Program-made: the position numbers and the translations under genes | Part shown: positions 1-6,371 of the stretch, one piece after another | Numbering within the stretch: the first letter of the stretch is position 1 | Layout: every line of letters begins with the position of its first letter | Notes under the pieces: model-generated | Database searches by the model: none | What the model saw: the letters and a program-made list of their open reading frames with translations, nothing else | Told to the model about the DNA's origin: nothing | Source: Brachybacterium sp. | GTDB taxonomy: Bacteria; Actinomycetota; Actinomycetes; Actinomycetales; Dermabacteraceae | Reading direction: 5' to 3' | Length of the DNA: 13,803 nucleotides | Assembly (NCBI GenBank): GCA_030451965.1 | Contig: JAKDNE010000039.1 | Location: 1-13,803, forward strand

Positions 1-5
1 CACAA

Positions 6-326
6 ATGACAAGGTCCCGGGTCGATGACCCGGGACCTTGTCTTCAATATGTGGAAGCAATTGGGCGCTGCGGGAACAGGCGACCACGGGTTCAGAAGCT
101 CGTTTCCGCATGGAATCAAAGGATTCGGGGTGACGGCGACGAGTCGGGCAAGGTTGACGACTCACTGATTGGGGCCTCGGCAGAACCAAGTAAACGACCT
201 CGAACACGCCTCACAGGCAGCGAAGTGGACGCTATGCGAACAGCCCGTGAGCGCGGGGTGAGCGTGAAGGCGATCGCGAAGCAGTTCGGGATTCACCGGG
301 GCACGGTGTGGGCGAAGACTCGGTAG
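6..326 (+). CDS. HTH protein, probable fragment of a resolvase-type recombinase
   Basis: The frame is open at its 5' end, so it may begin outside the window; the only ATG (6) sits inside the hairpin at 8-42, and a GTG at 51 has no ribosome site. The only recognisable part is the C-terminus, residues about 66-106: a basic stretch, then TGSEVDAMRTARERGVSVKA followed by an IAKQFGIHRGTVWAK-type helix-turn-helix. This is how Hin/resolvase-family serine recombinases end. No catalytic domain is visible. It could be the tail of a truncated recombinase or a small stand-alone DNA-binding protein. Residues 1-60 look like nothing known and may not be translated. Confidence 0.4.
   Translation: MTRSRVDDPGPCLQYVEAIGRCGNRRPRVQKLVSAWNQRIRGDGDESGKVDDSLIGASAEPSKRPRTRLTGSEVDAMRTARERGVSVKAIAKQFGIHRGTVWAKTR
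8..42. terminator. Perfect 16-bp inverted repeat, probable bidirectional terminator
   Basis: The arms at 8-23 and 27-42 are perfectly complementary and GC-rich, with a 3-nt loop (gat). There is no long T-run on either side; the minus-strand exit reads ATTTGTG. The stem is far stronger than chance and looks like a factor-independent terminator for a gene left of the window, or a shared one. It overlaps the first codons of the open frame that starts at 6, which argues against that frame beginning there. Confidence 0.6.
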
Positions 327-571
327 CCGCATTGAACTCTTGCCTCCGCGTGAGCGCAGATCAGCGTTGAGAGTCACAGAACCGCAGAGGACTAACAACT
401 TCCAGGCTGATCTTGGCGCTCAAGTAGCTCTCAGTGCATTCGAGAACGTACTTGGTGCCGCATGGTTTGTCCCGGGCGTTGGCCCCTTTCGGCAAGCGTC
501 GCAGCCGACGACCTTGTATAGACATTGCTGGCAGCCCGCCGGGAGCGATCTGCCGCGATCTCCTAGGAGTT
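327..571. other. Non-coding stretch between HTH fragment and permease operon
   Basis: No frame here looks like a protein on either strand; short open frames lack ribosome sites and family motifs. Small repeats are visible: a tandem gcgatct (545-551 and 555-561) and the 10-bp palindrome ctcctaggag (560-569), just past the stop of the leftward permease operon. No convincing terminator was found. One copy of the 12-bp direct repeat described separately lies here. Confidence 0.5.
358..369 (+). repeat. 12-bp direct repeat, left copy (agatcagcgttg)
   Basis: An exact copy of agatcagcgttg recurs in the same orientation at 6283-6294. The two copies lie in the non-coding DNA on either side of the siderophore-uptake locus and bracket it. 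Homology does not extend beyond the 12 bases. Confidence 0.45.
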
Positions 572-1624
572 TCACCGTCGAAGAAGCACGAACATGAGAT
601 AGATCCCCCCGAGCACGGTGGTGACGAGACCCGCGGGTGGTCCGCCCGGGAGTGCGTGCTGAGCCAGCAGATCGGCCATCGCGAGGAGTACTGCGGCGAC
701 GAGCGTCGAAAGCGCGAGGGGCGCCTCAGAGGTACGGACGAGCGCACGCGCGATCGGTGGCGCAACCAGCGGGAGCAACCCGATTGGTCCACACAGCGCG
801 GTCGCGATGGCCGCAAGCATCACCGAGATCACGATCAGCTGGATGCGCAGCGTGCGAGGTGCGGAACCCAGGCTCGTCGCGAGATCGTCGCCGAGCGTGT
901 GCACCTTGATCCGCCGCACGGCAAGTGAGCTGAGCACTGATCCGACCGCGAGAGCCGCAGTAGAGAGAAATACGGTCTGCCATGTAGATGCTGCGAGAGA
1001 ACCTGCACCCCAGGTGGCTGCCGTCATCGCAGACTCAAGGGAGGCGGACAGGATGATCCAGCTGTTGATACCGCCGAGCAATGCGGCGAGGGCGACGCCA
1101 GCGAGAAGGAACCTGCTGCCGCTCTGAGTACTGCGTCCACCGGAGACGGAGAAGAGAACTGCGGCAACGATCAGGGCGCCGATGAGCGCAGCGGGTGCGA
1201 CGAGTTCCCACTGCGAGCCAACGTAGACCAGCAGGATCAGCACGGCGGTGTATGCGCCCCCGGAAATGCCGATGAGATCGGGGGAGGCTAGAGGGTTACG
1301 CGTGACGGTCTGCAGCAGGGCTCCGCTCAGGCCGAGGCACGCACCAACGGCGAGGGCCGTAACGCCACGCGGCATCCGCCATTCCAGGACAACAGTGTGA
1401 TCGAAGCCCGTCCCCTGACCGGTGAGCACCTGCCAGAACCGATCGAGCGGGATCGCGTAGCTTCCGACGGACACAGCAAGTACCAGCGTGGTGACGCCGA
1501 CAGCCGCGACGATAACGAGCGAGAGAGCCGTTCTACGACGGCGTCGGTAGACGACTTCGGATGTGGCTCGCGACGCTTCATTTCGCGGCATCGCCACAGA
1601 GGGGTGCGGATGCGGTCTCGTCAT
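572..1624 (-). CDS. Ferric-siderophore ABC transporter permease (FecCD family)
   Basis: 350-residue membrane protein, the second permease half of a siderophore importer in the cytoplasmic membrane. After a charged N-terminus (about 1-30, several Arg) come many hydrophobic helices, consistent with the about ten of BtuC/FecCD proteins. The family segment RMPRGVTALAVGACLGLSGA followed by LLQTVTRNPLASPDLIGISG is clear. A cytoplasmic LGDDLATSLG segment matches the region that contacts the ATPase. Length is normal for the family. The start ATG at 1624 overlaps the stop of the upstream permease gene (ATGA, 1621-1624), with GGAG about 7 nt before it, so translation is coupled. It is last in the leftward operon. 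It probably pairs with the neighbouring permease, the lipoprotein and the ATPase encoded at 5349-6200. The siderophore cannot be named. Confidence 0.93.
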   Translation of the reverse strand: MTRPHPHPSVAMPRNEASRATSEVVYRRRRRTALSLVIVAAVGVTTLVLAVSVGSYAIPLDRFWQVLTGQGTGFDHTVVLEWRMPRGVTALAVGACLGLSGALLQTVTRNPLASPDLIGISGGAYTAVLILLVYVGSQWELVAPAALIGALIVAAVLFSVSGGRSTQSGSRFLLAGVALAALLGGINSWIILSASLESAMTAATWGAGSLAASTWQTVFLSTAALAVGSVLSSLAVRRIKVHTLGDDLATSLGSAPRTLRIQLIVISVMLAAIATALCGPIGLLPLVAPPIARALVRTSEAPLALSTLVAAVLLAMADLLAQHALPGGPPAGLVTTVLGGIYLMFVLLRR

Positions 1625-2652
1625 GTGAGGCTCCGGTTGCGGCGGATAATGAGTAGTAGGAACGGCGAACCGATGACTGCCACGACGATGCCCGCGGGAA
1701 GCTCTCCAGGCCAGAACGCGATTCGGCCGACCAAGTCTGCTAAGACGAGTAGCGCGCCCCCGCCAGCAGCGGCGACGAGGTGCCGCAAGGCTGCGGGGAG
1801 AGCGAGTCGTTGTGCGGTTGCCGCGGCGAGGTGAGCGCCAAGGAGCCCGACAAATCCGATCGGTCCAACTAAAGCAGTCGCTGCGGCGCTGGCGAGCGCG
1901 ACAGCCAGCACGGTTGTCGCCCGCGTCGGCAGCAGGCGAGCCCCGAGTGCACGCGCGACATCATCGCCCATGAGGGTCAACTCCAGTGCACGCGAGACCG
2001 CGAGGGCTACGATGAGTGACAGACCGATGAGCATTGCCGCTGTCAAATTCGATGGCATCGCAACGCCGACCATCGACCCCGAGAGCCAACTGCGCATGCT
2101 GTCGAAGGCTTCGGGTACCGCGAGCATCAGGCCTGTGGTGATCCCGGTGAGCACCGCACCCAGTGCGACACCGAACAGGACAAGGCGCGTGGCCGAGTAG
2201 ATCCTTCCGCTCAGTCCGACGGCGCTCACGAGGATGGTCGCGGTGAGCGCGCCGAGCAGCGCCCAGGCGCTCTGTGCGACGAAGTCCGCGGCCATACCGG
2301 TCGCGATGCCGAACGCGATCATCACCGTCGCTCCGGCGTTGGCGCCGAGGAGGCCGGCATCGGCCACCGGGTTGCGGGTCAGGGTCTGTAGAAGCGATGC
2401 GGCGAGGCCGAGCCCTATACCGGCGATCGCGGCAGCAAGTGTCCGGGGGAGTCGGATCTCGACGACCAAGGCCTGAGCAACGATGTCGACATCACCTCTG
2501 ATCACCCCGAGGACGACCCACGGGCTGGTTGACTGACCTCCAATGAACAGCCCGGATGCCATCGCTGCGCCAAGCACCCCGATGGTGATGAGCGCCGTTG
2601 ACCAGCGTCTGAGGGGCTGGGATCCTCGCTCAGTCTTGGACGTCGAAGTCAT
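1621..2652 (-). CDS. Ferric-siderophore ABC transporter permease (FecCD family)
   Basis: 343-residue permease, paralogous to the next gene downstream. It carries the FecCD signature: IRLPRTLAAAIAGIGLGLAA, then LLQTLTRNPVADAGLLGANAG, and later the MGDDVARALG coupling segment followed by ALVGPIGFVGLLGAH. It has many hydrophobic helices and a positively charged C-terminus (IIRRNRS). The start ATG at 2652 lies 23 nt inside the 3' end of the siderophore-interacting protein gene; its own ribosome site is weak, so it is probably translated by coupling. Two different FecCD permeases in tandem are typical of Gram-positive siderophore importers, which use a permease heterodimer. It is expected to share the iron control of the operon promoter near 3545. 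Confidence 0.93.
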   Translation of the reverse strand: MTSTSKTERGSQPLRRWSTALITIGVLGAAMASGLFIGGQSTSPWVVLGVIRGDVDIVAQALVVEIRLPRTLAAAIAGIGLGLAASLLQTLTRNPVADAGLLGANAGATVMIAFGIATGMAADFVAQSAWALLGALTATILVSAVGLSGRIYSATRLVLFGVALGAVLTGITTGLMLAVPEAFDSMRSWLSGSMVGVAMPSNLTAAMLIGLSLIVALAVSRALELTLMGDDVARALGARLLPTRATTVLAVALASAAATALVGPIGFVGLLGAHLAAATAQRLALPAALRHLVAAAGGGALLVLADLVGRIAFWPGELPAGIVVAVIGSPFLLLIIRRNRSLT

Positions 2653-3520
2653 CGAGCGGCGCCATCCGGGAACTGTGCTTCAACGCTTCCTCATAACGCT
2701 GCAGTCGTGCTTCATCGACCTGGCTGCTCGTGCGACTTCGACGCCAGTAGCCGAAAACCTGGACCTCGGTTCGGTCCATGCCGCGATCATGGCGGAAGTG
2801 ATCCCGAATCTGCCGCATCTCCTGATGCTCGCCGCCCGCCCAGACGGTCACGGGTTCGGCGAAGGCAGAACTGGCTTCTAGTGCAGCCGCGACAAGTCGT
2901 CCGGTGGTTCCGGGCGGCTCATCCGTAGGACGCGGCAACCAGTGGAGGGCGACGCCTTCCGGTGCTTCAAGCTCAGTGAAGACAGCTTCATCAGGCGTTT
3001 CGACCCAGGCTTCTCCTCGCACACCCGGCTGGACCCAGTCGCGGAGGATAGTTGCCAGGGCGGGAATGGCTGTTTCGTCAGCAAACATCCACGCAGGCCG
3101 CTCGGAAACGATCGCCGGGCAGAAATGCGGACGCGGGCCAAGGATTCGCACGGCGATCCCCGGCTGTGCGGCGGCGAGCCACCTCATCACCGGGCTGTCT
3201 CCCTCGTGTCGCACGATGTCGACGTCTAGCTCGCGCACCCCAGCAGATGATTCTCGATAGTCGCGCACCGTGTAGACGCGCGACACCATGGCATCACTTT
3301 TTACGTCAGGGAGCTCAAGCCGAATCGCTGGGTTCGTGACACGCCAGCGCTCTGCGTCGCCATCGTGGTCGAGGGTCGCTGTGACGCGGACGACCGACGG
3401 GGCGATCTCAGCCACTGCGGTCACCGTCATCGTCCCGTGATTGACACCGGCGCGATGGTCAGGATGGTCAAGAACTTTCTGATGGCGACCACCATAGAGC
3501 GCATTGCTCACGTTGTTCAT
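2630..3520 (-). CDS. Siderophore-interacting protein, FAD-dependent ferric-siderophore reductase
   Basis: 296-residue cytoplasmic flavoprotein of the SIP/ViuB family. These enzymes use NAD(P)H and bound FAD to reduce Fe(III)-siderophores so that iron is released after import. The N-terminal barrel carries the FAD motif SRVYTVRDYR (80-89), then a HEGDSPVMRWLAAAQPG segment (105-121), a GPRPHF turn (128-133), the FADETAIPAL strand-helix (146-154) that opens the pyridine-nucleotide domain, and the family's late GYWRR (257-261). The length is usual. The start at 3520 has GGAG (3527-3530) about 7 nt upstream. It is the first gene of the leftward operon and overlaps the permease gene behind it. The iron box at 3545-3563 lies just upstream, so iron repression is expected (inferred). 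Confidence 0.93.
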   Translation of the reverse strand: MNNVSNALYGGRHQKVLDHPDHRAGVNHGTMTVTAVAEIAPSVVRVTATLDHDGDAERWRVTNPAIRLELPDVKSDAMVSRVYTVRDYRESSAGVRELDVDIVRHEGDSPVMRWLAAAQPGIAVRILGPRPHFCPAIVSERPAWMFADETAIPALATILRDWVQPGVRGEAWVETPDEAVFTELEAPEGVALHWLPRPTDEPPGTTGRLVAAALEASSAFAEPVTVWAGGEHQEMRQIRDHFRHDRGMDRTEVQVFGYWRRSRTSSQVDEARLQRYEEALKHSSRMAPLDDFDVQD

Positions 3521-3544
3521 TTCCTACTCCATGATTTATTACAC

Positions 3545-3563
3545 TAAGGTTGCCCTTACCTTA
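3545..3563. promoter_or_regulatory. Iron box (DtxR/IdeR-type operator) shared by divergent operons
   Basis: TAAGGTTGCCCTTACCTTA has perfect 6-bp arms (TAAGGT/ACCTTA) around a 7-bp centre. It matches the actinobacterial 19-bp iron-box consensus TTAGGTTAGGCTAACCTAA at 13 of 19 positions, including the AGGTT and ACCT cores. It lies between the flavin reductase gene (start 3520, minus) and the lipoprotein gene (start 3586, plus). Possible -10 hexamers on each strand (TACACT on plus at 3540-3545, TAGTGT on minus just beside the box) abut it, so a bound Fe-DtxR/IdeR protein could block both promoters. The exact transcription starts cannot be seen. Confidence 0.75.
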
Positions 3564-3585
3564 CTCCATTCGCAAAGGAACACAC

Positions 3586-4617
3586 ATGCAACGAACGCGC
3601 CGACACTCGATCACGGCTCTGGCCCTCGTCACAACGGCAACACTCGCACTCGCGGGCTGCTCCGGAACGAGCGACGCCGAGCCGGACGGCACCGGCCCTT
3701 CGGCCTCTGGCGACGCGAGCATCGTGATCGAGCACGCATACGGGACCCTCGAACTTGACAAGGCACCCGAGCGCGTGATCACCCTCGGCCTGTTGGAAAC
3801 CGATGTGGCCGTTGACCTCGGAGTCACTCCGATCGCGATTGCGAAGTTCTTCGCAACCCCGGACGGCATCGCCCCGTGGCTTGCCCCCGAGCTCGACGAG
3901 GCGCCCGAGATCATCGACACCACAACGACCGGTGCCAATGGTGCCGAACTCGATGTCGAGGCGATCGCCGCTCTGGACCCTGATCTGATCATCGCAACCA
4001 CCTACACACAGCTCGGCCAGTACTACGACCAACTCGCGATGATCGCTCCCGTCCTCGGCCCGTCGGACGCGAACTACCTACAGCTCCCGTGGCGCGATCA
4101 GACACGCGCCATCGGTGAGTCGCTGGGGCTACTGGAAGAGGTCAACGACCGGATCGCCGCAGTCGAGGAACAGATGGTCGAAGCTGCGGCCGAATACACA
4201 ATCACCAAAGGTCACGATTACACGCTTTCACTGGGCACCCCCGACCAGATCAAGGTCATGAACGATCCCGCCGATGCGAGCGTCGAAATCATGAATGCGT
4301 TCGGCATGACCTTCAGCGAGACAGCGGCAGCCCTCCCCGGCCTCGGCGACGGATCCGGATCAGCAGGAGTGTCGGAGGAAAACGTTGCCGCGCTCGACGC
4401 GGACATCGTCATGATCGGGTTCTTCGGCGCCGACACCCAGACGTTCTGGGAGAGCTCAACGCTTTTCCAACAGCTCAACGCGGTCAAGAACGGCGGATTT
4501 ATCGCGATGGATCTGTCGGCCAGCACGGCGCTGCGCAATCCTTCACCGCTGTCGATCCCGTACGTCATCGACGAGGTCATCGCAGGGAGCATCGTGCCCG
4601 CGCTCGGGGAACAATAA
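3586..4617 (+). CDS. Iron-siderophore ABC transporter substrate-binding lipoprotein
   Basis: 343 residues. The N-terminus is a lipoprotein signal peptide: MQRTRR, a hydrophobic stretch, and the lipobox LAGC with the lipidated Cys at 25, followed by a Gly/Ser/Asp-rich linker. The mature part (about 45-340) is a periplasmic-binding-protein fold of the FepB/FhuD class: ERVITLGLLETDVAVDLGV, then a LDVEAIAALDPDLII motif, and a C-terminal lobe with ENVAALDADIVMIGFF. It would sit outside the membrane and deliver the ferric siderophore to the two permeases. I chose ATG 3586 over the in-frame codon at 3550 because aaagga (3575-3580) precedes it and the signal peptide starts cleanly. It is the first gene of the rightward operon and follows the iron box. 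Confidence 0.93.
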   Translation: MQRTRRHSITALALVTTATLALAGCSGTSDAEPDGTGPSASGDASIVIEHAYGTLELDKAPERVITLGLLETDVAVDLGVTPIAIAKFFATPDGIAPWLAPELDEAPEIIDTTTTGANGAELDVEAIAALDPDLIIATTYTQLGQYYDQLAMIAPVLGPSDANYLQLPWRDQTRAIGESLGLLEEVNDRIAAVEEQMVEAAAEYTITKGHDYTLSLGTPDQIKVMNDPADASVEIMNAFGMTFSETAAALPGLGDGSGSAGVSEENVAALDADIVMIGFFGADTQTFWESSTLFQQLNAVKNGGFIAMDLSASTALRNPSPLSIPYVIDEVIAGSIVPALGEQ

Positions 4618-4628
4618 CCGCATGGTGA

Positions 4629-4652
4629 GTGGGGGCACCGGCGTGCCCCCAC
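4629..4652 (+). terminator. Strong hairpin after the lipoprotein gene
   Basis: Perfect 10-bp arms (4629-4638 and 4643-4652; gtgggggcac paired with gtgcccccac) enclose a 4-nt loop. It starts 11 nt after the lipoprotein stop and ends 23 nt before the TetR start. There is no T-run, so it may be an intrinsic terminator, an attenuator, or a stabiliser of the upstream mRNA that keeps the binding protein more abundant than the regulator and ATPase. Confidence 0.55.
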
Positions 4653-4675
4653 CCTTCCCTGGAAGAATTGGCGAC

Positions 4676-5374
4676 ATGACATCCGAGCCCACGCCTGCCC
4701 GTCGTGGGCGGCCCAGAAAGATCACTCGCGAGGCGATTGCCGACGCGGGAAGGCGGCTCACCCTCCCCAAGGTGACCGTGGCCGATGTCGCGCAAGAACT
4801 CGGGGTAGCTATCCGATCGCTCTACAAGCACACGAGCGGCATCGAGGATATTCAGATCATCACCGCCGAAGCAATCTTCGCCTCTTGGGAGGCACCCGCC
4901 CCCGAAGGGCAACCGCTTGAGGAGCATCTGCTCGCCATTGCATCGTCGCTGCGGCGGCTCGCGATCGAAAACCCGGGCATCGCGGGATTCCTGCTGCGAA
5001 CCTCGTCGGATATCTCTCCCGCCCTCGTCGCCGCGATGGATGCGCACCAGCGCTCTGTTGCCGAGGCTTACAGGCTCCCCCTGGTCCACAGCTCAATCCT
5101 CTTGGCGACTGTCGCTGAGCATTCGCTGGCGGTCACCGACGTCGTGCACGCCGGGGAAGGTCGACGCCGAGACCTGCGACGCATGGCCAACGATCCGCGC
5201 TTTCCCGCGTTGTCCGCGACTGCACGTGTCCTCAAGCACGAAGACGCCGAACGCCACTTCCTCTTCGGGGCGCACGCACTTATCAAGGGACTGCTCGATT
5301 CGATCACGGGCATCCCCGGCCAACCAGACCAGATCGAAACGAGACCAGATGACGACTCCAACTCGACGCCCTAA
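4676..5374 (+). CDS. TetR/AcrR-family transcriptional regulator
   Basis: 232 residues from ATG 4676, which has ggaag (4661-4665) about 10 nt upstream. An in-frame codon at 4622 would add an N-terminus that overlaps the hairpin at 4629-4652 and is less likely. A basic arm (ARRGRPRKITRE, 8-19) precedes the TetR helix-turn-helix, about residues 33-55 (VTVADVAQELGVAIRSLYKH). The rest is a helical ligand and dimer domain of normal size with no recognisable ligand signature. The gene lies between the binding-protein and ATPase genes, and its last 26 nt overlap the ATPase start, so regulator and ATPase are co-translated. Its role is inferred: local control of the uptake genes, perhaps in response to a siderophore. 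Confidence 0.85.
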   Translation: MTSEPTPARRGRPRKITREAIADAGRRLTLPKVTVADVAQELGVAIRSLYKHTSGIEDIQIITAEAIFASWEAPAPEGQPLEEHLLAIASSLRRLAIENPGIAGFLLRTSSDISPALVAAMDAHQRSVAEAYRLPLVHSSILLATVAEHSLAVTDVVHAGEGRRRDLRRMANDPRFPALSATARVLKHEDAERHFLFGAHALIKGLLDSITGIPGQPDQIETRPDDDSNSTP

Positions 5375-6200
5375 AACCTACGACCCAAAAAACCCTTCAG
5401 CGACTGGCGGGAGGCTGCGCGGCACGCAACTCACCCTCGCGTACGACCGACGTGAAATCTGCCGAGACCTGAACGTCGAAATCCCGCAGGGCAAGGTTAC
5501 GGTCATCATTGGGCCGAACGCCTCGGGCAAGTCCACCGTTCTCAGGGCCCTCGCCCGCTTGATCAATCCCACGGACGGCGCGGTTCTGCTTGATGAGACC
5601 GACGTACGACGCTACGCGCCTAAGGAGTTTGCGCGGCGGCTCGGAATTCTCCCGCAGACATCGACGGCCCCCGTCGGCATCACCGTGTCAGAGTTGGTCA
5701 CGCGAGGACGATTCCCCCACCAACGTGCACTGAGGACGCTAACGGAGGCGGACACCAGGGCGGTCGAGCACGCGATGGCAGCGACCCGTATCGCTGAGCT
5801 CGCTGATCGGCCCGTTGCAGAGCTCTCGGGCGGACAACGCCAGCGAGTGTGGATCGCGATGCTGCTCGCGCAGCAAGCGCCCGTCATGCTGTTGGACGAG
5901 CCGACCACGTACCTCGATGTATCCCATCAGCTCGAAGTCCTCGAACTGGTGCGAGGACTGAACCAGAACGATGGTCGCACCATCGTTCTGGTGCTGCACG
6001 ATCTCAACCAGGCGGTCGTCTTTGCCGACGAGCTCATCGTCGTCAGTCAGGGACAGATCGTCGCGCGCGGCACCCCCCAGCAGGTCATGACAGGAGAACT
6101 GCTCCGCGATGTGTTCGGCATCGAGGCACGCATCCTTCACGACCCGGAACTCACAGCCCCTGTCATCGTCCCCCTCACCAGCGTCGCGAACACGCGATGA
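5349..6200 (+). CDS. Iron-siderophore ABC transporter ATP-binding protein (FepC/FecE type)
   Basis: 283-residue cytoplasmic ATPase that powers the importer. All family motifs are present: Walker A GPNASGKST (55-63), Q-loop Gln103 (ILPQTS), signature LSGGQRQRVWIAM (159-171), Walker B VMLLDEPTTYLD (179-190) and H-loop His217 (LVLHDLNQ). The DEPTTYLDVSHQ string is typical of the siderophore/cobalamin ATPase group. I chose ATG 5349, 26 nt inside the TetR gene; the frame is open further upstream but that stretch only shadows the TetR gene. With the lipoprotein and the two leftward permeases it makes a complete importer, although ATPase and permeases belong to opposite operons. It is the last gene of the rightward operon. 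Confidence 0.94.
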   Translation: MTTPTRRPKTYDPKNPSATGGRLRGTQLTLAYDRREICRDLNVEIPQGKVTVIIGPNASGKSTVLRALARLINPTDGAVLLDETDVRRYAPKEFARRLGILPQTSTAPVGITVSELVTRGRFPHQRALRTLTEADTRAVEHAMAATRIAELADRPVAELSGGQRQRVWIAMLLAQQAPVMLLDEPTTYLDVSHQLEVLELVRGLNQNDGRTIVLVLHDLNQAVVFADELIVVSQGQIVARGTPQQVMTGELLRDVFGIEARILHDPELTAPVIVPLTSVANTR

Positions 6201-6214
6201 CAATGAGAGCTGGT

Positions 6215-6238
6215 CGCGCCGTCCTTGCTCGCGGCGCG
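6215..6238 (+). terminator. GC hairpin after the ATPase gene
   Basis: The arms cgcgccg (6215-6221) and cggcgcg (6232-6238) with a 10-nt loop begin 15 nt after the ATPase stop. The palindrome ggcgcgcgcc (6233-6242) overlaps the right arm, so alternative folds exist. There is no T-run. It is a plausible end for the rightward iron operon, but not certain. Confidence 0.35.
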
Positions 6239-6282
6239 CGCCGACGGCTGCATCCGGTCGGTAGTTAGCCCCCGAGACCGGG

Positions 6283-6294
6283 AGATCAGCGTTG
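6283..6294 (+). repeat. 12-bp direct repeat, right copy (agatcagcgttg)
   Basis: Exact same-strand copy of 358-369. It lies in the 171-nt gap between the iron-uptake ATPase stop and the relaxase stop, thus at the right border of the siderophore locus. Confidence 0.45.
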
Positions 6295-6371
6295 CGAACG
6301 GATTACTCGGGGTTGATAATCGCCTGCGGAAGCGCCCCAGAAGTATAAGAACACTCATGCCACGGCTCGGC

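Noticed and set aside
434..928. 164-codon plus-strand frame overlapping the end of the permease gene
   Set aside because: Most of it is antisense to a clear FecCD permease, and the non-overlapping part resembles no protein.
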